From contig JAPLFV010000202.1 in NCBI GenBank assembly GCA_026390495.1, forward strand, positions 1-33,805: a stretch of DNA of 33,805 nt, in the 5' to 3' direction. A program made the position numbers and the translations under genes. The notes beneath the pieces are model-generated. The model was not told the DNA's origin. It made no database searches and worked only from the letters and a program-made list of their open reading frames with translations. How positions within the stretch are numbered: position 1 is the first letter of the stretch; every line of letters starts with the position of its first letter. Positions 9,901 to 17,336 of this stretch are shown piece by piece. The stretch comes from Pseudomonadota bacterium (GTDB taxonomy: Bacteria; Bdellovibrionota_B; Oligoflexia; Oligoflexales; RGVZ01).

Positions 9901-12900
9901 CATTCAAAGCACAAGTATTTAGCAGCACATTGATCATTGCATCGCCAGTTGAAGTTGACGAAACGACTATGTCCAGCTTTCCAGCATTGGTGGCATCAGG
10001 TCTAAGATTGGAATATATCTCAAAAAAGTACGCTCCATTTCCGCCGTTACTTCCGGGAGGAATGATCCAGCAATTCATAGAGCTTTGAGAATAGCCACTG
10101 GGCATGCCGTATGTATTGACGGTTGAACTTCCCCACAGTGCACAAACTTGCTTGATGGTAGCATCAACAAAAACAATATCTTTGTAACCATCCTGATCCA
10201 AATCCGCGATTTTGATATCGGTCACGGTTCCAGTATTAATTGCTAGCGGTACATTTAATGAGGTTACGTTTTGACTTTGCGCAGGAATTCGTCCATTACT
10301 ATCAATCTTCGCGATTTGAATCGATCTTGGTACAGTATTGTTTATCGAATAAACTGCAAACTGTTGGGCATTACCCGTCAAAAATGAAATCGCAAAAGCT
10401 CTTGGATCACACCCATATGTTGTTACGATGCATGGGTTTGAATAGCGAGCCGACTTCAAATCTAGATTTTTGCCAGCAGCATTGACCTTTAAACTTAAAT
10501 TTTTGGTTCCTGCAAATCCATGTTGGTCTGTCACACTGACCGCAATCGTATAAGGCGACCCGGCATTGGCTGTCGGCGTTCCATAAATTCGACCCGAAGT
10601 CGCACTATAGGACAATCCCGCAGGAAGGCCTGATATAGACCAGGTAAGCCGCGAAGCGATGGCCGATCCATTAAACTGATTGACTCCACCAATTCTTTGA
10701 ATATCCACAGCGTAAGGTGTGTTCAATACTGCGACCGGAATTTTAGACGTCCGAATTTTTGGAGCAACTGTCACATATAAAGTCAAGTTACTCGTTGCGG
10801 AGGTTTGGCCTCCACTGTCAGCACTCCGGACACCGATGGTGTAGGTTCCGCCATTTGCAGCCGTAGACGAAGTGGGAGTCCCTGAAATTAATCCCGCCGC
10901 CGACATACTCAAACCAGATGGCAAACTCCCAGACACGATCGAATATGTGTAAGGGGACGCACCACCCGAAGATGTCAAGGAAAATCCGGTACCACCATTA
11001 TATGAAATACCAGTTCCAGCACGAGGCAAGCTTGTTGTTGCAACGGTCAACGGATCGCGTACTGCAAACGTAAATGACCTAGTATTGGATAGTGAAGGTG
11101 TGCTGCTATCTACAACACTTAAATAAACTGTATAGGTACCTGTTGCCGCATTGGTAAAACCAGACAATGCACCTGTGGTAGAATTTATTGACAATCCAGT
11201 CGGTAGCCCAGATGCAGAGTAGGTATAAGGTGTTGTACCTCCCGTAACTGTCACACTTCCGGAATAGTTCGCACCTACAACCACAGTACTAAAGGTATTA
11301 TTGGTTATAATCACTCCATTAACAGTGGTAATACATTTAGAAGATGCCAGACTCGTTTGTAAGAGCGCATCAGTCGCTTGAACAGTAAATGCTGCTGCTG
11401 GACAAGCCGTCGTCGCTGTTGCAGTACCTGTGACAACCCCAGCGGTTGACATTGACAACCCCGTCGGCAGTGAACCAGTTAAAGTATATGTATAGGGGCC
11501 TCGACCTCCTGAAGCGGAAAAAGTGTAAGAGTATGCTGAGCCCAATGTGGCATTAGTTGGCGAACCTGCGGAGACACTCGGAGTACTAATAGTTACCGTT
11601 ATAGACAGAGCGACCATAGCACTGATCTGACTTGTCGCGTCTCTGGCTCTTACGCTTATATTATAAGTTGTTCCTGCAGCTAGAGCTCCCGAACCTGTTG
11701 CTGGTGTGCCAAAAAACACGCCCGCACTTGTCAATCCCACGCCCGAAGGCAAGGTTCCAGTATATTCAAAAGTATAAGGAGCGGTACCGCCTGTTGCAGC
11801 AAGACTTGTCGAACTATTCGAGTATGCAGTGCCTTCTACTGCGTTAGATAAAGAAGCTGTCGTGAGTGTCACTGTGAATGAATTCGTTGAAAGAGCAAAT
11901 GCAGTCGAAGCGATGATTCCATTCGCATCAGTACTGGTTATAGTAAAATTCTTTGTGAGTCCAGCTTCAGCCTGTGCAACGATACCGCTGATGACTCCTG
12001 TGGAAGTATTCAATGTCAAACCAGATGGCAAGGTGCCGCTAGCTAATGCATAGGTATAAGGTGACTGTCCATTCACGGTCGAAATTGTTGCACTATAACT
12101 AGAACCAGGAGATGCTGCTGTTAGCGTTGTAGGAACTAGTGACGTGGTGTATGAGGTCACAAATCCCGAGTAGCTTCTATTTGCTGTAAGTCCCGCAATA
12201 TCAGTTACCGTGACTGTAAACAAGAAGGCAGCACCCTGACTTGCAAATGTGGACGTTCCGGAGATTAATCCACTGCTTGCATTAAGTGAAAGTCCTGCAG
12301 GTACTGTCCCAGATGTAATACTAAATGCATACGGAGCAGTACCTCCCGTGACACCAATGGATGCCAAGTAACTCGCTCCTGCTTGTGGCGCCGGAATCGT
12401 TGTGGTTACAATGGACAATGATGAGGTCGAACTTCCAGCAACAGTTCCCAAAAACGTTTTAGATGCTTTTATGCCTCCGGCATCGGTAACTGTTAACTCA
12501 AATGCATAAGGTTGATTTGAGGTTGCTGCCAGCGGAACTCCAGTAATTGCCCCAGTTGATTGACTTAAAATCATCCCTGATGGCAACGATCCCGATGACA
12601 CGGTAAACGAATAAGGCAACACTCCGCCTGTCGCGGCTAATGTGTAGGAATAATTTACTCCTGCAGTAATTTCCGATAGTGCTGTCGTATGCAATTTTAA
12701 GGTCGAACTTCCTGCGGAAATACTCCCCGTATAGGTCTGTGAAGCTGTTAGATCTGTGCTATCGGCAACATTAACGCTAAATGCAAAAGAAGTCCCTCCC
12801 GCCGCTGTCAATAGCGTTCCGGAGATAACTCCCGTCAATGGTTCCATCGTCAAACCAGTCGGCAACGTTCCACCGGTTACAGTAAACTTCAAAGGCGCGG

Positions 12901-13147
12901 TGCCTCCAGTTGTTACGATACCAAAGGAAACTGCACCAACCTGCATCGTCGGCAATTCTTTGGTTTGAATCACTAGAGTTTGCTTAGCTATTGTCAAGTC
13001 TGAAACTGTAGCTACTTTTCCACAAGCACTCAGTACCTGAAAAACAGAAAGGATCGCGATGAAGGCAGTTAAAATAGAACTAGGCCATCGCAAAGAACTC
13101 TCGCGATAAAAATGTTTACTCTGTTTCGTCAGTGTTTTCACGACCAC
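6905..13147 (-). CDS. Giant surface lipoprotein B: nine Ig-like repeats plus VCBS/FG-GAP propeller
   Basis: 2080 aa from a GTG start with AGGA about 4 bases upstream; a second in-frame GTG two codons on has AGGA about 10 bases upstream. The signal peptide ends in the lipobox VLSAC (Cys42). Domain order matches lipoprotein A: nine He_PIG Ig-like repeats (about residues 54-890), a linker with Cys residues (YSNPC, YGCDP), then calcium-loop motifs such as DLDQDGYKDIVF, DLNNDGIEDMAV and DLNADGYGDILIG. One loop is degenerate (DFNSDTIGDL), with Asp/Asn ligands lost. Four VGQ/GIP repeats are inserted, one more than in A, which accounts for most of the length difference. Both proteins end in RVTNLSQ. 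First gene of the probable operon; lipoprotein A follows after 143 bases. A surface stalk with a globular head is inferred, likely for adhesion; the ligand cannot be read from the sequence. Confidence 0.9.
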   Translation of the reverse strand: MVVKTLTKQSKHFYRESSLRWPSSILTAFIAILSVFQVLSACGKVATVSDLTIAKQTLVIQTKELPTMQVGAVSFGIVTTGGTAPLKFTVTGGTLPTGLTMEPLTGVISGTLLTAAGGTSFAFSVNVADSTDLTASQTYTGSISAGSSTLKLHTTALSEITAGVNYSYTLAATGGVLPYSFTVSSGSLPSGMILSQSTGAITGVPLAATSNQPYAFELTVTDAGGIKASKTFLGTVAGSSTSSLSIVTTTIPAPQAGASYLASIGVTGGTAPYAFSITSGTVPAGLSLNASSGLISGTSTFASQGAAFLFTVTVTDIAGLTANRSYSGFVTSYTTSLVPTTLTAASPGSSYSATISTVNGQSPYTYALASGTLPSGLTLNTSTGVISGIVAQAEAGLTKNFTITSTDANGIIASTAFALSTNSFTVTLTTASLSNAVEGTAYSNSSTSLAATGGTAPYTFEYTGTLPSGVGLTSAGVFFGTPATGSGALAAGTTYNISVRARDATSQISAMVALSITVTISTPSVSAGSPTNATLGSAYSYTFSASGGRGPYTYTLTGSLPTGLSMSTAGVVTGTATATTACPAAAFTVQATDALLQTSLASSKCITTVNGVIITNNTFSTVVVGANYSGSVTVTGGTTPYTYSASGLPTGLSINSTTGALSGFTNAATGTYTVYLSVVDSSTPSLSNTRSFTFAVRDPLTVATTSLPRAGTGISYNGGTGFSLTSSGGASPYTYSIVSGSLPSGLSMSAAGLISGTPTSSTAANGGTYTIGVRSADSGGQTSATSNLTLYVTVAPKIRTSKIPVAVLNTPYAVDIQRIGGVNQFNGSAIASRLTWSISGLPAGLSYSATSGRIYGTPTANAGSPYTIAVSVTDQHGFAGTKNLSLKVNAAGKNLDLKSARYSNPCIVTTYGCDPRAFAISFLTGNAQQFAVYSINNTVPRSIQIAKIDSNGRIPAQSQNVTSLNVPLAINTGTVTDIKIADLDQDGYKDIVFVDATIKQVCALWGSSTVNTYGMPSGYSQSSMNCWIIPPGSNGGNGAYFFEIYSNLRPDATNAGKLDIVVSSTSTGDAMINVLLNTCALNAACTSAGQRATLFTGYVSPSGNLTSASTTISGVASTAGVQAGMPIAGLGIPAGAVVSSFVANTSITMNVAATATNSGVVLTTPAAYAVTGTLTNASNVITAVPSTANVYVGQSITHANLPAGTTVRSFVANTSITLSANATATVAGTTVIAFGSTAYRPLIINNTATMRDVYGLGMGFFNSAAVNPPSTFSTSAANCPSIVVGGFQQSNTANGYLHVMRQSWTGSQCQGDFSLHTSATDEVIASTVSPWISDVLATDLNNDGITDIVTTVGSAATANSASVRVYLMPGGGTFSGATNINPQLQMSGANIVGANKVIPYCTNGAKSCSYPSLMVTCNREYQVGASTNFGCLSIIPSQCSTPGCTGLYETSTPTTRIDYALPPGQAMEPIVAPLVSTSTLTPTGTATSGNPTITGMSSMTGLVVGQPVSGTGIPSYSYIVSVGASSITLNQNLNISGSVTVTAPSMPVFTPSGTAVSGNATISSLSSTSGLVVGQSVHGVGVPENTTISSISAPNITLSRAVGLTGTIQLVIVDHNVRQDVFVMGTENTNSAPYALTYARNGSLTDDPLKSDLMLNTFPASYIQPAEVGTMKMTDFNSDTIGDLSAYIVNQGFIANYMSTTSGSPTYSLGTTLKPNYLSNSTFYGCPSSATSCLPDPVFNTMGVNHGFPHTYHHQNSMDLMDLNNDGIEDMAVTGYYSRGVSVALGTSTGVVGSSSLYDVGEGADLRPVAVALGDLDQDGIVDMAVAGWNTTGTQTGFLSWLRGKGDGTFETAVSISQILNGCTDPRALSIVDLDLDGRPEISVLCMSTQLVWIGRRHSDAGGTWIFQTGPTINASGGSNGTVMKWGRLNTSTVSGVDLVVGGIDAINTLRIINGVSLTVTSTATGSFNLSSTAGSYMQLNGYLSDVDLADLNADGYGDILIGMYSQSTDRISQIYYTCATAVTAGTCSSLAWGMESYGVGPVLAGDVTGDDLPEVFIGYKTTTTRLINRTILRVTNLSQ
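8325..9855 (-). repeat. Four 'VGQ/GIP' repeats in lipoprotein B (two tandem pairs)
   Basis: Pair one is at about 9445-9855 and pair two at about 8325-8712. The copies read 'G..TS...TI.G..S..G...G..I.G.GIP.G..V.S......IT.'. The second pair (starting LTPTGTATSG and FTPSGTAVSG) aligns with the single third copy of lipoprotein A, so one copy was gained in B or lost in A after the gene duplication. Confidence 0.6.
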
Positions 13148-13178
13148 ACGATCCTAGGTAAATGGGTATTTAACCTTA

Positions 13179-13192
13179 CTAGACTCGTCTAG
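13179..13192. promoter_or_regulatory. Inverted repeat upstream of the giant-lipoprotein operon
   Basis: CTAGAC-TC-GTCTAG is a 6-bp perfect inverted repeat with a 2-base centre, 32 bases upstream of the GTG start of lipoprotein B. It lies in the 194-base gap below corC. This is a suitable place for an operator or a small leader hairpin. I could not settle on a convincing -35/-10 pair for the operon in this gap. A single site of this length can arise by chance. Confidence 0.25.
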
Positions 13193-13341
13193 GTCTTCGG
13201 ACCATTCCGGCAAAACTTGAATGTTTGAAAAATTCCCATTAATTACAATGACATACTCGCAAACGCTTGTACGTCTCAATTAAGCTTGTCATTTAATATT
13301 GGTGACTTAAGCAAAACTTGGTCATTTGATTGCAGCTGGAG

Positions 13342-14670
13342 TTATCCCGAATAACTTCCGTCCTCGCGCTTCTCTAAAGTGGAATCAAGAGGCCTAATCA
13401 CGCGAACTCTTTCGATGCGATGCCGAGCTACTTGAGAAATTTCGCAAACCAATCCAGATATCTTAACCTTTTGTCCGACGCGAGGAAGATCGCCAATCTG
13501 CTGAATCATATAGCCAGCAACTGTTTCAGCGTCTTGTTCTTCATTACTATCGACGTCGGCCGGTGAAATATCAAAGTAGTCCAAAAACTCGTCAAAATTC
13601 ATGAGGCCAGTTACGTCGTAAATTCCGGATGACACCTCGACAACTTTTGCCTCTTCTTCATCATGCTCATCTTGAATCTCGCCGACGATCTCTTCAAGCA
13701 TATCTTCGAGTGTAATGAGTCCAGCTGTTCCACCATATTCATCGATGACGATGGCCATATGACTTTTTGTTTTTTTGAGCTCCTTGAAGACATCCATAAT
13801 CAATTTTGATTCAGGAACCTGGTAGGGCTTACGAATCAAACTCAATATTTTAGTATGTGCCTGACGATCCGGATTGATGGCAAACTGCAAAAGGTCCTTC
13901 GCCAACAATATTCCGATGACATTATCAATTCTGTCGTCATAGACAGGAATCCGCGCGTGTCCACTTTCATAAGCCAATTTGATAGCTTCTCTTAGTGGCG
14001 CCTTTGACTCAATGGCAATCATATCGGTCCGCGGGGTCATTATCTCCCGAACCTTTATCTCATCAAACTCGAACACTCCGCTAATCATGTCCTGTTTTGT
14101 TTCTTCAAACACGCCAGCCTTTTCCCCAACGTTTACCAAGAATTCCAATTCTTCTTCTGTTATTGGAGGAGCCGAAGTCTTCTTGCCTCCACCGAACAAT
14201 CGAATCGTCGCATCTGCGATAAACGATAAAATCCAAATGATCGGCAACGTGAGCAAATAGACAAAATAAATAAATTTCATGGAAGGCACAGCTAGAGTAT
14301 CGGAGTAAATTTTTCCAATTGTCTTGGGAATAATTTCACTAAAAATCAACATCACAAATGTTGTAAATCCTGCCGCAATCGCCATAGCTTGATTATCGAA
14401 GTGACGATTGGCATATTCTGTCGCAATTGCAGACGCGATAATATTGACAGCGGTGTTAAAGAATAAAATCGTAGTAATAACACGTCCAGGCTCATTCAAC
14501 CAAAGATGCAATTCTTTGACTTTTTCACCCTTCGTATCTATCAAATGCTTTGCTTTTAATGACCCTAAAGACGTTACTGCCGTTTCAACTAAAGAAAACA
14601 AAGCTGCCACGACAAAACAGACAAAAAACCCTGTCACACTTGCCGAATCGGATTGAAATAACTGATCCAT
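13342..14670 (-). CDS. corC: CorC/HlyC-family CNNM transporter with CBS pair
   Basis: 442 aa. The N-terminal CNNM/DUF21 domain has about four membrane segments (near residues 12-34, 62-85, 96-116 and 130-155) and the SEIIPKTIGK motif typical of the family. A CBS pair follows (about 205-330; IMTPRTDMIAIE, then MAIVIDEYGGTAGLITLEDM), then a CorC_HlyC C-terminal domain (about 345-425). Family members are inner-membrane proteins linked to Mg2+/Co2+ efflux or resistance; the older 'hemolysin' label is misleading. The ATG follows the ybeY stop directly (TAGATG), so translation is probably coupled, and ybeY-corC is a commonly conserved order. The family call is secure; the exact ion is not. Confidence 0.93.
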   Translation of the reverse strand: MDQLFQSDSASVTGFFVCFVVAALFSLVETAVTSLGSLKAKHLIDTKGEKVKELHLWLNEPGRVITTILFFNTAVNIIASAIATEYANRHFDNQAMAIAAGFTTFVMLIFSEIIPKTIGKIYSDTLAVPSMKFIYFVYLLTLPIIWILSFIADATIRLFGGGKKTSAPPITEEELEFLVNVGEKAGVFEETKQDMISGVFEFDEIKVREIMTPRTDMIAIESKAPLREAIKLAYESGHARIPVYDDRIDNVIGILLAKDLLQFAINPDRQAHTKILSLIRKPYQVPESKLIMDVFKELKKTKSHMAIVIDEYGGTAGLITLEDMLEEIVGEIQDEHDEEEAKVVEVSSGIYDVTGLMNFDEFLDYFDISPADVDSNEEQDAETVAGYMIQQIGDLPRVGQKVKISGLVCEISQVARHRIERVRVIRPLDSTLEKREDGSYSG

Positions 14671-15219
14671 CTACTTTGGCTCCCTTTTTTTCAAAGGAGT
14701 CACACATTTGTGGAAGCTAATTTTTTTGGGCTTGTCAGACAATATTTTCATCAATTTATCTTGCTCTGCAAACATCAGCTTCTTGTCTTTTGCCTTCATG
14801 TGGTCATGCCCCACCAAGTGCAGTATTCCGTGAACCATCAAAAAACAAACTTCTTGATCTAGACCATGCCCTGAATCTTGAGCATTCCCTAATGCATCGT
14901 CCAGCGAAATAACAACATCGCCCAAAGGCATAGGGTTTAAAACTTTACGCCTCTTTGGCAAAGCGTCTGACGATTTAATTTTAAGGGGGACTTTCCATTC
15001 GTATTGAGGAAATGACAAGACATCGGTTGACTTATCTTTTTCACGAAACTCCTTGTTAAGAGCCCGCATTTTCTGTGGTCCAACAAACTGCAAAGAGACT
15101 TCGTAATGATGTACGCCAAGACGCTCACAAACTTCCACGGCAATATTTTTAATCTTAGCTTCGTTGAGTTTGTAGGTTCTAACTCGGTTTATAATTTGAA
15201 TACAGGTAGCTTCGTCCAA
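14671..15219 (-). CDS. ybeY: Endoribonuclease YbeY (rRNA maturation factor)
   Basis: The zinc motif HGILHLVGHDH near the C-terminus is the YbeY/UPF0054 signature with three His ligands. Upstream, LNKEFREKDKSTDVLSFP is the conserved substrate-side segment. YbeY is a single-strand-specific endoribonuclease acting in 16S rRNA 3'-end maturation and ribosome quality control. I chose the TTG at 15219: AAGGGG lies 8 bases upstream, and the preceding gene's stop is one base before it. The longer ATG at 15258 would overlap that gene by 38 bases and add 13 residues atypical of the family. The C-terminal tail (about 35 residues after the zinc motif) is Lys-rich. Next in line is corC, directly abutting. 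Confidence 0.93.
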   Translation of the reverse strand: MDEATCIQIINRVRTYKLNEAKIKNIAVEVCERLGVHHYEVSLQFVGPQKMRALNKEFREKDKSTDVLSFPQYEWKVPLKIKSSDALPKRRKVLNPMPLGDVVISLDDALGNAQDSGHGLDQEVCFLMVHGILHLVGHDHMKAKDKKLMFAEQDKLMKILSDKPKKISFHKCVTPLKKREPK

Positions 15220-15220
15220 C

Positions 15221-15676
15221 TTAGGAACCCCTTTTTCGAGACTTAAAGTCCACCACATTCGGTGAGCTCAATTCACTCGCCGGCATTTTTTTTGGCGAAT
15301 CAGTTTTGCTATCTTGAGATTTTATTTTTACGACACTTTTTTCATGGACGAAAGACTCGAGCCCCAAAAAAGAATCCGTGGTGGTCGGATATTGGCCATC
15401 ATTTTCTTGCTTTGTAGGCCTATCATTAGATGAGGCAACCAAATCATTCAATCCTGACTGGGCATCAACCGCTGACTTATTTTCAAAACGTATCACAGCC
15501 TCTGCGTGGCGCATCAATTCGGAAATCGTCAACGGGACAGCACTTATAGGCAATTTTGTTTTGCCAATGGAAACTTCATTCGCAAGAATGGCATCGCGGT
15601 GAGGCTTCGGCACCGCCACTGCAGTGGAATCCGCAGAAGTGTCTTTTGCACCAACGACTGTAAATTTCTTTGACAC
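15221..15676 (-). CDS. Hypothetical hydrophilic protein upstream of ybeY
   Basis: 151 aa, GTG start with GAGGA 6 bases upstream. There is no signal peptide or membrane segment. The central part (about residues 40-70, LPISAVPLTISELMRHAEAV) could form a short helix; the rest is rich in Ser, Lys, Asp and Pro and probably disordered. The stop lies one base before the preferred ybeY start, so the two are translationally coupled. In many bacteria a PhoH-like ATPase gene (ybeZ) occupies this position; this protein has no P-loop and is not PhoH. Function unknown. The good ribosome site and tight coupling support a real gene. Confidence 0.7.
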   Translation of the reverse strand: MSKKFTVVGAKDTSADSTAVAVPKPHRDAILANEVSIGKTKLPISAVPLTISELMRHAEAVIRFENKSAVDAQSGLNDLVASSNDRPTKQENDGQYPTTTDSFLGLESFVHEKSVVKIKSQDSKTDSPKKMPASELSSPNVVDFKSRKRGS

Positions 15677-15710
15677 GCTCGTTCCTCAATTAACGCGACT
15701 ATTTCCATTT

Positions 15711-15732
15711 CAGTCTCTGAATTTTGAGACTG
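15711..15732. other. Small hairpin upstream of the hypothetical-ybeY-corC operon
   Basis: CAGTCTC and GAGACTG form a 7-bp stem with an 8-base loop, about 35 bases upstream of the GTG start at 15676. No run of T follows on the minus strand, so it does not look like a terminator for trmB. It could be a leader hairpin or operator, or chance. Confidence 0.25.
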
Positions 15733-15837
15733 GAAGACTCACTGAAAATTCATGAGATCTACATGTCTGATTCTAACATGCCGAAACAATCGATGCAGCT
15801 AGGGAGAGTTTGCCGATATATAAGCTGTCCCGTATCC

Positions 15838-16548
15838 TTAAGATAAGGGCTTAACCCATTTTTGACCATACCAAGGTTCACCCATGAGCTGGAAACGCCT
15901 CATGAAATAGCTGGAGTAGTCCTTGTCGGAGAACACTGGCAATGATTGAGTGACTTCAAAGCCCTGCGCCGCCGCATGACTCAGGGCATCATCAAAGTAA
16001 GGCCTTTGATCCGTCTTTAACCAGAGGAACCCTGATGGGCTGAGCGCCTGCCATACAGCCTCACAGAACTTTGGTGAATACAAACGATTGTGAGCGTGCT
16101 TTTTCTTAGTCCAAGGGTCTGGAAAGAAGGTCACAAAGCCGTTCACTTCACCTGGAGCAAACATATGCTCCAGTCCGCCGGCATTTGCCAGAACAGACAA
16201 GACATTTTTTAAGCCAAGTTTTTTAGCCCGCTCTGCCGTATTAATCACTCTCTTAAAAGTAATATCTATCCCTACGAATAAAGCATCTGGATGATCAACA
16301 GCGATGTCTGCGATCGTATGCCCATAATGGCAGCCGATTTCAACGATCAAAGGACGTGTAACGTCGGTGGATGGCATATCTGGAAATTGATTGCGCCAAG
16401 CTCCAATATGAGATTTCAATTTAGGACCGAAACCAACTAGAAGGTCTCCAGACTCTTGAGCATTCACCAATTTCATGACGAAGGGATTCATGGATGTATC
16501 CATCTTCTCAAGAATATTTGCAAATACGTCTGTGGTTCTAACGGGCAC
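15838..16548 (-). CDS. trmB: tRNA (guanine-N7-)-methyltransferase TrmB
   Basis: 236 aa, GTG start with AAGGA 7 bases upstream. It is a Rossmann-fold SAM-dependent methyltransferase that makes m7G46 in tRNA variable loops. Motif I is IVEIGCHYGHT (residues 68-78), an unusual version of the usual EIGxGxG loop. The family-specific FFPDPWTKKKHAHNRL (141-156) follows, then LWLKTDQRPYFDDAL, all expected for TrmB. Length is near the family norm. It is transcribed in the same direction as rnpB, which lies upstream, separated by an inverted-repeat element; downstream is the ybeY operon after 161 bases. Confidence high. Confidence 0.93.
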   Translation of the reverse strand: MPVRTTDVFANILEKMDTSMNPFVMKLVNAQESGDLLVGFGPKLKSHIGAWRNQFPDMPSTDVTRPLIVEIGCHYGHTIADIAVDHPDALFVGIDITFKRVINTAERAKKLGLKNVLSVLANAGGLEHMFAPGEVNGFVTFFPDPWTKKKHAHNRLYSPKFCEAVWQALSPSGFLWLKTDQRPYFDDALSHAAAQGFEVTQSLPVFSDKDYSSYFMRRFQLMGEPWYGQKWVKPLS

Positions 16549-16605
16549 TGGAAAGTCCTTTTTACTTTATAAATACACAGCAATCGCAGCCGATACCGGT
16601 CTTAA

Positions 16606-16751
16606 AGGGGCTGTTGAAATTGGCCAAGTTCAAGGCGCGAGCGATAAAAAAAGCAGGGGTCCCCAGCGAGACTCGCAGCTGGGGGTATTCCACATACACC
16701 ACCTTTTTTAGACCGAAGTAACGCAGAAATTGGCCAATTTCAACAGTCCCT
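16606..16751. repeat. Intergenic imperfect-palindrome element, copy A
   Basis: The outer arms 16606-16627 and 16730-16751 pair over 22 positions (17 perfect in CTGTTGAAATTGGCCAA, plus flanking bases with one G-U). After one mismatch, three more pairs follow. Inside are AAGGCGCGAG (16632-16641) and AACGCAG (16720-16726), both also found in copy B at 24660-24782. An A7/T7 pair and a CCCCAGC/GCTGGGG stem sit at the centre. The element lies between the 3' end of rnpB and the trmB start. It has no coding potential. The class resembles REP/MITE-like repeats, but I cannot name a family. Confidence 0.75.
16645..16709 (-). terminator. Possible terminator of rnpB inside repeat copy A
   Basis: Read on the minus strand, CCCCAGC and GCTGGGG form a stem that is followed, 8 bases later, by TTTTTTT. 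An A7 run upstream lets the helix extend and would make it bidirectional. It is about 45 bases beyond the rnpB 3' end, so it could stop rnpB transcription before trmB. The 8-base gap between stem and T run is longer than in standard intrinsic terminators. Confidence 0.4.
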
Positions 16752-16755
16752 AAAG

Positions 16756-17189
16756 CTAAGATGAGCGGATTGCGTAGGTGACTATAAGCCGGATTCTGTC
16801 CTCACACGCCGAAGCGCGCTAAAACCACCATTCATCTATGGATGTTTGTTGCCAAACACCTCAAGCAACCTACCCGGGATTCACGTCGGACCGACGCTAG
16901 ACAAACCTTTGACAGTCAATCTATCCACTGTTTGGTCTTGCTCCTGATGGGGTTTACCACGCATCCTGTTACCAGAAATACGAGTGAGCTCTTACCTCAC
17001 TGTTTCATCCTTACCACCCCGCCCTCGAGAGGTCGGAGTTCGGCGGTTTATTTTCTGTTGCACTGTCCGTCGGGTCGCCCCGCCCGGCCGTTAGCCGGCA
17101 TCATGTCCTTTGGAGTCCGGACTTTCCTCCAGTAATTATCACTAATTACCCGCGGTGATCCATCATCCTAAATAATCCGCACATCTTAG
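16756..17189 (-). ncRNA. rnpB: RNase P RNA, bacterial class A type
   Basis: This is the catalytic RNA of RNase P, which removes tRNA 5' leaders. The minus strand has the conserved GGAGGAAAGTCCGG (17117-17130) near the 5' end and ACAGAATCCGGCTTAT (16784-16799) near the 3' end, the two segments that form helix P4. A GATGAAACAGTGAGGTAAGA-type segment lies between them. The ends are set by helix P1: CTAAGATGTGCGGATT at the 5' end pairs with AATCCGCTCATCTTAG at the 3' end with one mismatch. The length of about 434 bases fits class A. The exact termini could shift by a few bases. Confidence 0.93.
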
Positions 17190-17196
17190 TTGGCGA

Positions 17197-17225
17197 ACAC
17201 TAAAGGGGGTCCATTAAAAAGTCAA
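17197..17225 (-). promoter_or_regulatory. Sigma-70-type promoter of rnpB
   Basis: On the minus strand TTGACT (-35, 17220-17225) and TAGTGT (-10, 17197-17202) are separated by exactly 17 bases. The -10 box is 7 bases before the inferred rnpB 5' end at 17189. The position relative to a stable RNA makes this one of the better-supported promoters in the window, though the -10 box is only a partial match. Confidence 0.65.
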
Positions 17226-17336
17226 TATTAAAAAGTAACTAATTTTCAAAGTTCCTGCAAAATTATTATAACATCATTAAAATTGATAGAGTCCAAAGTC
17301 ATGAATAGCTTAACAGTAAGGCCCTCATGGACCCAG

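Noticed and set aside
9795-10088. Plus-strand frames opposite the giant lipoprotein genes
   Set aside because: Repetitive Thr/Ser/Gly-rich coding sequence often leaves the opposite strand open; none has a domain or ribosome site.
4083-12988. CRISPR or DNA tandem-repeat array in the giant genes
   Set aside because: The periodicity is at protein level (Ig repeats of about 90 residues) with strongly diverged DNA; there are no short identical repeats with unique spacers.
16475-16711. Plus-strand 78-aa frame spanning the trmB start and repeat copy A
   Set aside because: Antisense to trmB and then through a palindromic repeat; no ribosome site or motif.
16606-16751. Integron attC-like site
   Set aside because: The element is a long imperfect palindrome with variable arms, as attC sites are, but I see no proper GTTRRRY/RYYYAAC core pair at the arm ends, no integrase and no cassette array.
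16842-17135. Plus-strand 97-aa frame
   Set aside because: It lies entirely antisense within rnpB and has no protein features.
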